Below are positions 1 through 11,766 of a DNA stretch of 64,000 nt, piece by piece; position 1 is the stretch's first letter; each line of letters opens with the position of its first letter. The DNA comes from Atrina japonica. Taxonomy: Eukaryota > Mollusca > Bivalvia > Pterioida > Pinnidae. The stretch spans positions 1 through 64,000 of the forward strand of contig BROG01001148.1 in the NCBI GenBank assembly GCA_030159075.1. The letters run 5' to 3'. The notes under the pieces are model-generated. The model saw only the letters and a program-made list of their open reading frames with translations, was not told where the DNA came from and did no database searches. The position numbers and the translations under genes were made by a program.

Positions 1-139
1 AAGAGTCCATTATTTTTCAGGAGTGGATGAATTAAGGACTTTTCTTCCACATCCAATATTGTTATTTCTAATGGTCTTTTCCATAACTTTAATGGTCTTT
101 TCGGTAATTGTTTAGTCTTTCTTTTAGGTAATTTTGCAT

Positions 140-810
140 TTATATCATATTAAAGATATAGGATAACTGTGTTATTTATGTCTTGACTATGCCATTATAT
201 CATACTACACTATTATATCATGCTGAAGGTAGGATAACTACATTTTTTATGTCCTGACTGTGTGATTATATTATACTGAAGATATAGGATAACTATGTTA
301 TTTATATCATAACTACGCAATTATATCATATAAAAGATATAGGATAACAATGTTATTTATATCATCACTACACAATAATATCATACTGAAGATATAGTAT
401 AACTATGTTATTTATGTCCTGACTATGCTATTATATAATACAGAAGATATAGGATAACTATTTTATTTATATTCTGACCACATGATTATATCATACTGAA
501 GATATAGGATAACTATGTTATTTATGTCCTGACCATGCGGTTATATCATACTGAAGATATAGGATAACTATTATTTATATCCTGACTACACGATTATGTC
601 ATACAGAAGATATAGGATAACTGTGTTATTTATGTCCTGACCACCGGATTAAATAATACTTAAAGATATAGGATAACTATTTTATTTATATCCTGACCAC
701 GTGATTATATCAGACTGAAGATATAGGATAACTATGTTATTTATATCCTGACCACGTGATTATATCATACAGAAGATATAGGATAACTATGTTATTTATA
801 TCCTGATTAT
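140..810. repeat. tandem array, about 56-60 bp unit
   Basis: About 12 imperfect units, each carrying the phrase GATATAGGATAACTATG followed by TTATTTATATCCTGACCA and ATTATATCATACTGAA. Units differ by point changes and small indels. No coding potential. The array lies upstream of the first visible ankyrin exon and is probably intronic in that gene. Confidence 0.9.
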
Positions 811-1115
811 TATAACTTGCTGATTTTGTATTTTGACTAAAAATATCATCAGACAATGTACAAAGAAATATTGGTACATCTGCTGTTTCTTTTTGTCACG
901 ACCTGCTACTGAAGTCACAATCATCAACACACATAACATGTTTTAGACGTTTTACAATGGACATAAATTACATTGTCCATTACGTCACTAAATAGTCTAA
1001 GCTCTCATGAGCTCAATCTTACCTCTCAGGAGCCTAGTCATAACTCTCAGGAGCATATTCATAGGTCTCAGGAACATAGTGTTTTTATCATCAACCTATC
1101 ACTTCTTTTTCACAG

Positions 1116-1234
1116 CGGGAGCCATTGTGGATGCCCAGAACCACTTAAAAGCAACACCACTTTTACTTGCAGTTGGGCTACGTTCATTTGATGTGATTAA
1201 GTTACTTCTAGATTCTGGTGCCGACATTAATCAC
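1116..1234 (+). CDS. ASB-like gene, ankyrin exon
   Basis: Polypyrimidine tract plus CAG at 1113-1115 and donor GTAGGT at 1235. The exon has 2 nt plus 39 codons and ends in phase 0. The peptide has the ankyrin pattern: TPLLLAV, then VIKLLLDSGADINH. The preceding exon, not in view or not recognised, must end after one base of a codon. Confidence 0.75.
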
Positions 1235-4200
1235 GTAGGTACATTTTAATCCTTTTCCTTTTTTATATAAAACCAGTTCGAAATGAGCTAATGGATTCCT
1301 AATAATGCAAGAGATATGATTAAAAATGGATTCCATCATTACAGATTTCTGTATACATGTAGTTTGATTTTTCCCATCAAGTCAAATTTGATTAATAGAA
1401 TCTACCCCTACCTTGAGGGTTTGACAAATAAATCTCAATCTGAGAGTAAGATTCTTGAATGACAAACCCAAGGAGTACCCTGGGATTGAGATTCCTTTGT
1501 CAAACCCTCAAGGTACGAGTTGATTATTTTTCTCCCATGTTTTAAACATGCATATATATAGATCTACGCAAATGAAATCTGACATTATGCACAGCATTCT
1601 GGACACCCTACAGCATATATTTTATTTTGACACTCAGGTGACCTTTTGCCATTGGTTCCAGTCCAGCATCGTACATCATCCGTTGTGTGTTAACAATTTA
1701 ACATTTTAAACTTCTCCTTGAAAAGTAAAAAGCCAATTGTCTTCAAATTTGGTATGAAGGATTTTTTACATAAAGGGGAATTTAAATTGTAAAATTAATA
1801 ATTGTTGCACCTCTGATGACCTAGGGGTGGGGCTAAAACAGCCCAAAATAGCCAAAACCTAAAAAATCTTCTTCTCAACTGCTGCACATCCTAAAGGAAT
1901 GCATGGTTAGAAAATAGTATAAAAATTTCTACCAAAATTATAAATTTCTTGACCTCATGGCATGAATTCTCTCCCTAGGGCAGGGCTAAATTTACTATAT
2001 AGTAAAAGTTAGAAAATCTTCCCTACTTCAGTGCAATGTAAAGAAAGACTGAATGCATGTTTAGACAGAGCATGAAGCCCTTTACCAAAATTGTAAAATT
2101 CTTGACCACGAGCAGGGTTTATTTTTGAAATAAGGGGGTCTAAAGTATATGTTAGGGACTCAAATGGGGTGGGGTTTACTGAAGAAACGTATAGGGAAAT
2201 TTAACATTACATTTTTACTTTCATTTTAACTGATAAAAATCATTACACTGTACTTCAAACCAAATATGTTCTTGGATAACATAATGTAAGAGGCTTGCCC
2301 CCAGGGCAAGGGACCTGTTTGGGAATAAGGAGGTCTAAGGTATATTAAAATACTAAAATAGGGTGGGGTTTACTGTAGAAACATATGGGGAAATTAGATT
2401 TTAACTGATAAAAATCATTACACTGTATGTTCTTGGATGACATGTAAGGGGCTCTTTGCCATATAAAGCTTTATCCCCAGGTCATTCCCACCCCTATACC
2501 ATAAATTTTCTAATTTTTCATGGCAAAATTAATGGTACTTGAAAATTTCAGAGGTCTCCGGGGTCATTTCCCCACCCCATTATTTCAGAAATATTCAATT
2601 TTCTGAAAAATAGTAGATATCCCAGCCCCTAAACCATATATTTTCCATGACAAGACAAGTTGCATGATGGATTTTTCCCTATGGTCATTCCCTGTCCGCT
2701 TATTTCAGAAATCTTCAGTTATCTTAAAAGTTTTGACAAGACAAGATGTAGGGTGATATTTTGTGAGTCCCTGGGGTCATACCTCACCCCTTTAATTTCA
2801 GAAATCTTCCATTAATCTCAAAAACCATTGAAATCCCCACCCTTAAGCAATTTTCTTATCATCCACGACAAGAGAAATTATATGGTGGTATTTTGGGGGT
2901 CCCACGGGTCATTTCCCACCCCATTATTTCAGAAATATTCCCACCCACCCTAAACGTATATTTTCTTATTAGTATTTCAGGGTGAAATTTCCAAGTATAG
3001 AAATCTTAAATAATTTGAAAAATACATTTTAACCTTTCCACTAAACATGAGTTTCCGTGCTCCTCATGACTAGATGAGTTGTAAAGCATAATTTTGAAAT
3101 GTTATGGCAATTTAAGTTTCTCTGATCAGCAAGATAGATAAGGGATTAAGCCCTCTACCAAAACTGTGAAATTCATATGCCTTGAGGCAAGGGTTCTGTC
3201 CCTAGAAGAGGACCAAAATGGTCATATTGAGGAAATCAACAATATTGTAGAAAGTCATTAAGAAAGAGACAGAATGCATGATATAATTGTGAAATTGTGA
3301 ATTGCATTTAAGAAATGATGTTTTGGAATCCAAATACAAAATTTATATCTCGCTATATAATTAAACATACTACCTATAAACGGATTCAAACTTGTCAGTA
3401 TTGTATGATCATAACTATCATACAATATTGACAAGTTTCAATCCTAATAAAATAAAATAAAACAAAACAGCTAATATCCCTTTAATGCTAAAATATGAAC
3501 AATGTGTAGGTTGTCGTTATAATAATATTGCTACTACTGTACCATAAATAGCCTACTTCTTGAAACTCAGTGAAGTCTAAAACTACTTTTCTTCATACAA
3601 AAATAAAAAAAATGCAAAGAAGAGACTAAATTTACACCCTTTCAAAAATTAAAAGAGATATTGTCAAGGTTCAAATATATTATTACAGATACGTTAGAAT
3701 TTGATGAAAGTAAAAATCCTTAGGACATATGTTCTGGACTAGGTTTGCACTGTCCCTGCTGTGTTGATTTGTTTCAGAGTGAAGACTGTAGACGGGTTCC
3801 ACTATATAGACTGGTTTCATAGTATAGACTTTAGATAACCTGGGTTCCTGGCCCAATCATTCTTCATCGATATACTGACAGCTAGTCTGGATCCCAGTCT
3901 AAGACTGTAAATTTGTTGCACTGTATAGACTGGTTTAACAATACAAACAGTAGACTGGCTAAACTGTTTAGACTGGTTTTGCAGTGCATACTGGACTGGT
4001 TCCACTGTATAGACTGGTTTTGCAGTGTATACTAGACTGGTTCCACTGTTTAGACTGATAATACATTTTTTTTATTCTGTTTTTCACAGAAAGACAAAAA
4101 AGGCATCACAGCATTTCACAATGCATGTAAGTCAAACAGTTTAAATATAGCTTGGCTGCTAGCTCGACACGGAGCTGATATCAATTCCCCTGATAAAAGT

Positions 4201-6064
4201 GGTAAGTATGATATAAGCTTTTCTTGTATCCTAGATTGTGATATCATCTTGTAGGTCAGTCATTATTAGGTCACCTGAGTACCTTTCCTATCATGCATGC
4301 AGCTGATCTAGTTGTGCATATTTTATTTTTGGACTGATCGGAAAACAAGATGACTGACTGGCAGCCATTTTGAATTTTGTTAAAATGAAAGATTGTTACC
4401 GCTATTTTTCTGACAATACTGAAGGGATCTTTTTAAAATTTGATATGTAGGTTCCCCTTGGGGTCTAGTTGTGCATACCGATCGAAAAAAAGCAAGATTT
4501 ATGGATTGTTTTGAAATTTGACATGTAGGTTCCCTTGCTTTTTTAGCAGAATTATGCCTCTTGAATTTTGAAAATTTAAATTGGCAATAACTTAACATTC
4601 TGATGGACTACTTTCATATATGTAATGGGGTTGTCATTTGAATTTTGGCCTTATTGACCATTCAACCCATCAGCGTTACACTAAACCTACAAATGTTTGT
4701 TTTGTGTTTATGGCTATTTGATAATTTCAAGATCCATTTTTCCAAAAATCATGTTTTCAAAAAAATGGAAAATGTCTTTTATTTGCTGTATCTCGGTGAA
4801 ATATTAAATGGGAATTAGCTGTGTTTTTCCAAACTTCCCCCTTGTTTACTACTTAGATTGATATACAATAACAAAAAAGAGATACAGACAGGCAAACAAT
4901 GCTTAAAGGAGCATTAGCTGTGTTTACCAACACAGTTTATTTCGATCTGTTTTACTTTTACTTTTACTTCTCGTACTTGATCCACAATAACAAATAAGAG
5001 TTATACAAGGGCATACGAATTCTCCTCATTTGTGAAAATTAGGTCAGACCCAATGTAATAGTTGTGAAAATCACTTGAGAAACCAAGGTTTGGCACTTTT
5101 TCAACTTTTTGCAATTGATTAACACAACCATACTAATTGTATATGAATATCATACTGGACCTGACCTTATTTTCACAAAATATATAGTAATACATGATAT
5201 TAAGATTTTTTATGTCTGTGCATTGTTTTTATTTGTTACTTTACATCAAGTACAAGTAGTGAAAGTAGAAAAAATCGAAATAATTTTTTTTCAATGATAG
5301 CTAATGCCCCTTTTAGACAATGTCAGATTTTTAGCTTATTTCTAAACTTTTCAAATACAAATGTATCTATAATGTATCTATATATAAGGAGTGCAATATT
5401 TTATCTTTGAGTCATGCAAGTATTTTGCTAGAGCTGTGATATTTGTCATGACTGGTCTCTCTGTTGAGTGTAAAATAACATTCAAAATTAAAAAAAGAGA
5501 AATTCTGCAAGTAAAGTGGCAAAATAATAAGCTTATAAAAAGCAAGGCTTTGACACATGTTAAGGAAAGGTAAACCAATTTAGCCTCTTGTTCATAATTA
5601 ATTGATGTTATAAATCGAAAATAAAAATTTACAAGAAAATATTGATATCTTGTAATAGAAAACATTCCATGTTTTTCATCCTGAAGAGATATACTGCAAT
5701 TACAGAACATAAAATAATTTACTATTTTTAGTATCCTAGAGTTGTTCTTTATTTTTCAGGAAAAACTCCTTTACAAAAAAATGTTGAGTATATGATGGTT
5801 CCAGTTATTATGGATTTATTGATGATGGATTGTATTCGTGACAACACCTAGTTTCAATCGGAGGCAATTCAAAAAATGTGTGATAGAGTTCCTGTATTCG
5901 GAAATTTTTTAAAGAGTGAAGTGACTCAACCATGGTCTCTTATGAGACTTTGCCGATACAACATTCGGAACAAATTATTGTGTTCTCAAGTGACAGAAAT
6001 CTCAAAATTACCAATACCTCGATTTCTCATTGACTACCTAATGTTAAAAAAATGTAATATCTGA
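1116..6064 (+). CDS. ankyrin-repeat and SOCS-box (ASB-like) gene, 3' part, with an in-frame TAG
   Basis: Three exons join with matching phases: 1116-1234, 4090-4201 and 5760-6064. The first encodes an ankyrin repeat (ATPLLLAV at its front, LLLDSGADIN at its end). The second encodes another (GITAFHNAC, LLARHGADIN). The third begins GKTPL and then, after an in-frame TAG at 5849-5851, continues in the same frame into a typical SOCS box (PWSLMRLCRYNIR, then LPIPRFLIDYL) before TGA at 6062-6064. ASB proteins are substrate receptors of Cullin-5 ubiquitin ligases; the ankyrin repeats bind the target and the SOCS box binds Elongin B/C. The 5' exons lie outside the window. If the TAG is real, the product stops about 29 codons into the last exon and loses its SOCS box, so this allele or copy may be a pseudogene. 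A sequencing error or polymorphism is the alternative. Confidence 0.75.
1409..1515. repeat. short hairpin, about 32-bp arms
   Basis: The left arm TACCTTGAGGGTTTGACAAA (1409 on) is complementary to the right arm at 1484-1515, with a partly self-complementary loop. It lies in the ASB-like intron. It may be a MITE remnant or an RNA hairpin. Confidence 0.7.
2450..3000. repeat. degenerate tandem repeat, about 110-120 bp unit
   Basis: The phrase CACCCC..TTATTTCAGAAATATTC recurs near 2568, 2695, 2790 and 2925, each time preceded by GGTCATTTCC-like sequence. The surrounding 1.6-3.3 kb of intron has looser versions of the same text (GGGGTGGGGTTTACTG..GAAACATATGGGGAAATT near 2165 and 2352). No gene is seen here. 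Confidence 0.6.
3384..3443. repeat. small near-perfect palindrome
   Basis: GATTCAAACTTGTCAGTATT pairs with the complementary run ending TTGACAAGTTTCAATC. Arms are about 27 bp and the loop is very short. It lies in the ASB-like intron. Confidence 0.75.
3740..4060. repeat. tandem repeat, about 26-29 bp unit
   Basis: About ten imperfect units of TAGACTGGTTCCACTGTATA or TAGACTGGTTTTGCAGTGTA, ending about 30 bp before the acceptor of the next ankyrin exon. Confidence 0.75.
4090..4201 (+). CDS. ASB-like gene, second ankyrin exon
   Basis: Acceptor TTTTTCACAG at 4080-4089 and donor GTAAGT at 4202. The exon has 37 codons plus one base. The peptide reads as one ankyrin repeat: GITAFHNAC, then LNIAWLLARHGADIN, then DKSG leading into the next repeat. 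Confidence 0.8.
4903..5315. repeat. foldback MITE-like element (TTAAAGGGGCATTAGCT ends)
   Basis: The ends TTAAAGGAGCATTAGCT and AGCTAATGCCCCTTTTA are inverted. Inner segments also pair (GTGAAAATTAGGTCAGACCC with GGACCTGACCTTATTTTCAC), so the whole element folds into a long imperfect hairpin. The flank at 4800-4900 carries part of another copy. No protein is encoded. Confidence 0.7.
5760..6064 (+). CDS. ASB-like gene, last exon with SOCS box behind a TAG
   Basis: Acceptor TTATTTTTCAG ends at 5759. Reading from the upstream phase gives GKTPLQKNVEYMMVPVIMDLL, then DNT, then TAG at 5849-5851. The same frame reopens at once and gives FQSEAIQKMCDRVPVF, then the SOCS-box signature (WSLMRLCRYNIRNKLL; SKLPIPRFLIDYL), ending with TGA at 6062. 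Nothing else in the exon is disrupted. Confidence 0.75.
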
Positions 6065-6113
6065 CGAAAATGTTACCGTGACGTTTAAGCCATGTGTGAC
6101 GTATACCGACACT

Positions 6114-6420
6114 GGGAATATGCTTATAGATAGAGGCCCATTTAGCAAATCTATTGACAAGAAATTGTCCAAAACTGCTCTACAACATTGTGTTATTTTT
6201 TTCTACAGAAAACATAAAATAATTTACTATTTTTAGTATCCTAGAGTTGTTCTTTCTTCATCTTTCAGGAAAAACTCTTTTGCAAAAAAGTGGGAATATG
6301 CTTATAGATAGAAATCATTATACAATGCCAATCGGGAATTAGCCATGGCCCACTTAGCAAATCCATTGACAAGAAATTGTCCAAAACTCCTCTACAATAA
6401 TGTGTCATTTTTTCTACAGA
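6114..6420. repeat. local tandem duplication containing a copy of the ASB last-exon acceptor
   Basis: GGGAATATGCTTATAGATAG and the following segment (TTAGCAAATC..ATTGACAAGAAATTGTCC) occur twice, at 6114 and 6292. Between them, 6205-6290 is a near-copy of 5704-5787, the branch/acceptor region and first codons of the last exon (GTATCCTAGAGTTGTTCTTT, then CAGGAAAAACTC). The copied exon start runs out after about nine codons. Confidence 0.75.
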
Positions 6421-6661
6421 AAATGTGCCAAACAAAGGATGAACATGAGCACATGCAATCAAATTCGGACAAGGCGATTCCTATATATGCCCGTCTTTAG
6501 AAAAGTAGTCGCTATCAAAACATATGCATGTTTGGTTACCAGATCAACCCTGTTTTCGAGAAGCCAACTTGTTCCAGATTTTTTCAGTTAATTTTGAAAA
6601 GAATCAAAGAATCTCAACATTGCTCAATATAACATACAATATTCGTTGTTACAGTTGTATT

Positions 6662-6915
6662 GTTGTTTAACGTTCCACTCAAAAATCTTTCACTCATATG
6701 GAGATGTCGCCAAATACCGGTGAAGGGCTTTAAATTGTGGCCTATGCTCGGCGCTTACGACCATTGACCAGTGAAGGTTCTTTAATGTGCTGACACTTAC
6801 TGTGGCACAGGGCCTTGGTTTTTACTGTCTCATCCAAAGGGCAAGGAAAGCATGTCGCCTCCACCGAGACTTGAACCTGTGAACCTGTTATGAATTGAGC
6901 ACTTTACCGTGGGGC
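6662..6915 (-). mobile_element. tRNA-headed SINE, old copy
   Basis: The body shares the conserved block of the other SINEs here: TTTAACGTTCCACTCAAAAA, CATATGGAGATGTCGCCAAA, GCCTATGCTCGGCGCTTACG, GTTCTTTAATGTGCTGACAC. The tRNA-like head is at the right end and degraded (B-box-like GGTTCAAGTCTC on the - strand). SINEs of this kind are abundant in molluscs. Confidence 0.75.
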
Positions 6916-7544
6916 CTCGATGTCTCTCTACAATATTCGTGAGATTGAGATTGTTACGATGTATAGCTATTTATAGAGAGTGCAGCTCAAACCACCAAAT
7001 GCCATTTGCAAAGGGAAATCAAAGATTTAGATCTGCGTCAGAGCTGTGTCAGAAGATGTACACCTTAGAGTTGCTAAACAATTTCTCCACTTTACCATGA
7101 CGCTTCACCAGTCACTCTTCACAAATCAGTTTTCAATTCAAAAGTTTTGGAGACCTTTGCCAGAACTATTAATATTCCAAACATTTGACATCGTAGTTAA
7201 ATTGTGACATCGGAAAGGTGTTAAACTTGTGAGATCAGGCAGACTCTGATGAATGCCGTTCCCCACATATATAACATGGTTGTGTTCAAGGCATTGCCTT
7301 AGTTCACATTAGAATGAAATTTCAAATTACGGGTATTTCATTTTAAATCACCTGTTTCAAAGGCTATTTTGGTCCAAGTTTTAAGGTTAAGGAACAGCCC
7401 CAGCAAAGGAATGAAAATTTCAATTAACTAAACACTGATTGACTTTTTGTATGTATATTAAATATTACGAAGTTGTAAGGAATTACTTAAACTCATTCTA
7501 GTCATGACACTTTGAAAAGGAAACTGGAAATGACAATTAATCTA

Positions 7545-7660
7545 TACTGTTAAATATTACAATACCAAAGTTATATTTTTCCAATGGAGTCCAAAACCAT
7601 TGCTCAAGATGATCGTTTGTGTCAATAAGACGTCACCATTTAAGCTCAAATTTAACTACA
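7545..7660 (-). repeat. hammerhead-like dispersed repeat, degenerate copy
   Basis: On the - strand it reads GACACAAACGATCATCTTGAGC with flanks matching the family end (TAACTTTGGTATT). The core CTGATGA has become ATGGTGA and GAAA has become CAAA, so this copy should not cleave. Confidence 0.55.
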
Positions 7661-9130
7661 TTTATACATATATTAATCATGTTTATGTTATAGATCAAAT
7701 TTTCATAACATAACATTTTACTTGCGTGACAATTCAGATGTCAAAAAGTTAAGGATACATTTGTTGTTGTTGTTGTTGAAAAAGTGTTCTCCCTGTGTGA
7801 TATATGGTGAACAAGGTACTGTGTTTGTGTCTACCTGCATGTTTGTTAACATTATGCAGTGTTTTGACTGATCAAGTGTTTTTATTTCTCGTACCAGGAT
7901 TAGACTGATCCCTCTTGTACCAGTACTGCAAACTTCTACCCGAACTGGTGATCCAGAACATCTTGTATCCCTGCACTCAGCGTCTGCATTGTTTGTAAAC
8001 AAAGGTACCGGCATCTGGGAAGTCGCGCGGGAAAACTGTTAACCAAGCCACTAGGCCTTGAGCAACAGTGTTCCTGTATTGTTTTTATGACAAGGGGACA
8101 GTGTTTTGACTGTTGCCCCCAAATCCATGAATTCCTGTTTTATCATCCATTGATGAAATAATCTCTACAAAATCTGTCTGATTTTTACAAGCACTGGAAC
8201 TAACGTGTATATAACACCGCCGTGCTTGTATGATGCGACGATTTAAGTAGCGACATTTGATCTGGGCAACACATGATTGGACTTGGATGAAAAAGTTAAC
8301 TGTTGGCCAGTTGTGACGTCACAAACTGAATCCTGGTATTATACTGTTTTTATAAAGGGCATTAAGTAAAAATAGTTTAAATAAAATTCAAAATGTTGTG
8401 ATAAGTCATAGATCATTACTATTTATTAATTGAACTTATAAATTAATATATTTATTAATTGAACTTACAGACTTCTCCATATGAGTTAAAGATTCTTGAG
8501 TGGGACGTTAAACAACAATAAACAAACAAACAAACAAATCAAACTTATACAGCTATATTAAAAATATTTTGTCATATTTTTTTCTTATTTCAATTCATTT
8601 ACATACATATGCACTTGGATTTATCAAAGGTATACATGTCAAAGTGTGTTCGGTTAGTGTATCTTGTTAATGTTAATAAGAATTGAGGTAAAGCCAGGTG
8701 AGCTATGTTTTCAATGGGCCGAGAGTACTAGTGTTCAAAAATAAATCGTGTATCTCGTGCGTTAATACTTAAAAGTATTGTCAGGTGAATATAAATGTCA
8801 TTCGAGCCTTTGTCACAAAAGCGTTTTACAGCCAAATTTATATTTTCAGATTGGTCTGTTTGTTAATTATTGTTTTGTGTCGTGTCATATCCTGTTTATC
8901 ATATTTTAATCTTTGTGATTTACGCCCTAACAAACGCTTCTTGACAAGTGGTACTTCTCATATGAGAGTTGTGTTTTATTTGATAAATTATTTATGTTCG
9001 TTTGATGAAGTGAATTAGAACATAATGTAAAGTATGTTTGAAGTCAATTGATGTTTTTCATTTGAATGTAAAGATTTATTAAAAGTGAAAATGTGACTTT
9101 TACTTACAAGATGGGTCATTTTCATTTTGT
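7660..9130. other. intergenic, no gene seen
   Basis: There are no exons I can support. Contents: a (TTG)n stretch near 7761-7778, AT-rich sequence, and a SINE 3' fragment at 8467-8535 (TTCTCCATATGAG.., TGGGACGTTAAACAACAATA, then an AAAC-rich tail). Confidence 0.5.
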
Positions 9131-9137
9131 TGTATCT

Positions 9138-9141
<4 letters not shown>

Positions 9142-9212
<71 letters not shown>
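9142..9212. repeat. (CT)n microsatellite
   Basis: About 35 uninterrupted CT units just beyond the stop codon of DHDH copy 1. An AATAAA on the - strand at 9080-9075 is a possible poly(A) signal beyond it. Confidence 0.95.
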
Positions 9213-9216
<4 letters not shown>

Positions 9217-9242
9217 GTGTTATAAGATAATAACTGTTCCTC

Positions 9243-9355
9243 TTATATTCTGTTGTCGCAATCATAGCTCACTCCTATCTGTCTCCTAGCCTCGTCCATT
9301 ATATAATACACCATTTCACTGTCTGCATGCGACATTTTATCACTTTCTGTATTAC
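9243..9355 (-). pseudogene. DHDH copy 1, exon 7
   Basis: Acceptor CAG at 9358-9356. The peptide after the split Gly reads NTESDKMSHADSEMVYYIMD, then EARRQIGVSYDCDNRI and TAA at 9245-9243. It is two codons longer than copy 2 exon 7 because the stop lies further on. Confidence 0.85.
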
Positions 9356-9922
9356 CTGAAAAAAATATGCATAATACATGTACCAATGAAACGCTTTAAG
9401 GTCGTTTATCTCAATAAGACCTCATAAACTGAACTCGAATGTTAAATACTTTAAGACCTCACGTGGAGACAGTTCTGGTGTTGTAGCATAGACTCTCCCC
9501 AATCGCACAATTTTTGCCCCGGAAAAACGGGTCCGGGTTGGACTTTTCCCATGGTGGTAAAACGCCCCAGCATATTATTTCTCCCCAAACAAAAAGTCAG
9601 TACAGAGTTTCCCTAGATAGGATTGGGATAGGGATAGTATTCCCTTTCTTGTTTCCGAATTTCAAAATAGAAAATACAAGTAAGATTTACTTTTAAAATT
9701 GATTGACACAATGCCGACTATGAAAATGTTATAATAATCTTAAACGTTTGAAAAAGTAAAATAATCATTTTTGTAGACGTTGAAGTTTTGAGGTATCCAT
9801 GCTGCACCAACAGACTTTAAATTTGGCTATTGATAATATATAACAAATAATATGAAATAATTTTTGTGGACTAAAATGGAGTAATTTTATCAGAAAAAAG
9901 ATGATAGGTATACTTTTCTTCT

Positions 9923-9924
<2 letters not shown>

Positions 9925-10016
<92 letters not shown>

Positions 10017-10062
10017 AGAAAGTGTGTGTGTGTGAGAGAAAGAGAGAGAGAGAGAGAGAGAG
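9925..10062. repeat. (TA)n then TG/GA microsatellite
   Basis: About 43 TA units, followed by short GT and GA runs. It lies in copy 1 intron 6. Confidence 0.95.
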
Positions 10063-10169
10063 TATGCAGAAAAGTACAATAAAGATTACATAACGTTTTT
10101 TGTTTTCGTTTATCGATATTAACAAATTTTGATTTCAAAAATATATACTTATATTTTACTTAATATATT

Positions 10170-10250
10170 TAAAATTGGAGCTATTGGAGTTCAACTGATG
10201 AAGTCTAATTGACAGAAACGATCGTCTTGAGCGTTATAACTTATTTATTT
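10170..10250 (+). ncRNA. hammerhead-ribozyme-like motif, copy 1 of the family
   Basis: Core at 10189-10232: stem I strand GTTCAA, CTGATGA (10195-10201), hairpin AGTC-TAATT-GACA, GAAA (10215-10218), a three-pair stem III ACG/CGT with a two-base loop, cleavage triplet GTC ending at 10226, then TTGAGC, which pairs with GTTCAA (one G-U). The base pair next to the core in stem II is A opposite A, which is unusual. The order of elements is that of type I hammerheads with a minimal stem III, known from Penelope-like elements. Activity is not shown. Confidence 0.6.
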
Positions 10251-10863
10251 TGTTTAAATTATTGATTACAAGCCCCGTTTTATGTGACTTTACTTGCGGA
10301 AAGTTGCTGTTTAGTTTGGTTGACTTGAATGATTGGTTCTAGAGACGAAGTCGAAAATTCACGAAGATCTTATATTTGTCATTTGCTTAAGTGCTTGTCG
10401 TCTGGCTTTTATACCTCATGATCTTAAACCTTTGTCACAGTGGTCCTTAGATAACTTTTTCATTTACCTTTTAATACAAAACGTCAATCAGGTTTGACTT
10501 TATAAGCCATATTTATAAAACTACTCTTTTGCATTTGAGCGCCCATAGTAGTTCGTTTATGAACATATTTATTTTCATTCCCAAACTTTGCATATATTGA
10601 CTTTACAGTTGGGCATACTAAATTTTCAAGACAGCTGATCATTGGTTCATGAGGAAATGATTTATAAAGATTTAACATGTTTTGGTCCCTTTTGGAGGCC
10701 CTTTGAATGGTTGCCAACCACTTAGCACTTGCAAACTTCGTGCAACTTCACGTTGAAACAGCCTTTGTCAAGTTTCGGTAAAATTTAATCGTCGAAGGAG
10801 ATAGCTTCAAACTATCTTATTTCATATATTATTCCATGTATTGAAAAAAGAAACGCGTGACTA

Positions 10864-10920
10864 TATCATCATCATCATCATCATTATCATCATCATAATA
10901 ATAATCATCATCATCATCAA
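10864..10920. repeat. (ATC)n microsatellite
   Basis: ATC/ATA trinucleotide run in copy 1 intron 6. Confidence 0.9.
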
Positions 10921-10924
10921 GAAC

Positions 10925-11100
10925 CAAAGAAAAACTGTTTAGTTATACATTTCGATTTATTTGACCTAGTATGATACCACTTTCTCTTTCGAAAATATAC
11001 ATCTATTTGAAACTGGAGCTCAGCTGATGAAGTATAATGACAGAAACGATCCACCCGAGCATTTGTTTTAACCTATTTTTCTCCGAACTATAACTTTGGT
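10925..11100 (+). repeat. hammerhead-like dispersed repeat, degenerate core
   Basis: Shares the family upstream text (TTTGACCTAGTATGATACCA, CTTTCTCTTT) and GGAGCTCAG-CTGATGA (11024-11030), ACAGAAACGATC. The cleavage-site side reads CCACCCGAGC instead of GTCTTGAGC, so stem III and the cleavage triplet are damaged. About 80 bp from copy 1 exon 6. Confidence 0.6.
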
Positions 11101-11181
11101 ATTATGTTTATAATATTTACATAAAGGATATCATAAAATAGGTGTTCTACATTTGCAATTTGTTTGTTGACGTCATATTAC

Positions 11182-11332
11182 CTGTTTGAATACATTTCCG
11201 CACGTGATCGGCTTCATATCTGAGACCACAACTTTTGGGATATTTAAAAGGAATTGGTCCTTCGGGTAATTCATTGGATAACCTACCCGACGGAAGCGAA
11301 GCTTCAACCGGAGCATAGAAAGCATCGGGTAC
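11182..11332 (-). pseudogene. DHDH copy 1, exon 6
   Basis: Acceptor TTTTTTTAG and donor GTAATA. The peptide VPDAFYAPVEASLPSGRL leads to CGLRYEADHVRKCIQTG, fully open and 151 nt as in copy 2. It encodes the C-terminal part of the substrate-binding domain. Confidence 0.85.
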
Positions 11333-11713
11333 CTAAAAAAATACAATTATGAAGTTGCTTGTCAATACACTGTCAGCTGGGCGGGAAGTTAAGGTCTTGA
11401 TTTTGCGTGAAATTACTTTTATCGTTTTTACTCTTGAAGAGACAAATATAACATTACCCAATCCTGTGTCTATTTAATTAACTGAAAATTTAGTCTGCCT
11501 AATATCTCGACATTTTCGCCTCTGGTTATTTTCACTCTTTTACGAAAGACAGCATATTCACCCTGTCTAAAATTCGCCTTTACTCACAAGAGTTTCATTT
11601 ATGGCATGTGTGTGTTTGTGTTTCAAATATTTGACATCAAACATTCGCTTTCATTGTAAATTTGATCTCTAATGTTAGGGCGAAAATTAAACGAAAGCGA
11701 TAATTTACAGTAT

Positions 11714-11716
<3 letters not shown>

Positions 11717-11766
<50 letters not shown>
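11717..11766. repeat. (CA)n(TA)n microsatellite
   Basis: CA run passing into a TA run, in copy 1 intron 5. Confidence 0.95.

Noticed and set aside
9..120. Possible upstream ASB exon after TTATTTTTCAG at 9-19
   Set aside because: One frame stays open (VDELRTFLPHP) but the sequence has no ankyrin pattern and no convincing donor in the right phase.
130..810. CRISPR-like array of regularly spaced repeats
   Set aside because: The units are continuous tandem repeats without unique spacers, in a eukaryotic intron.
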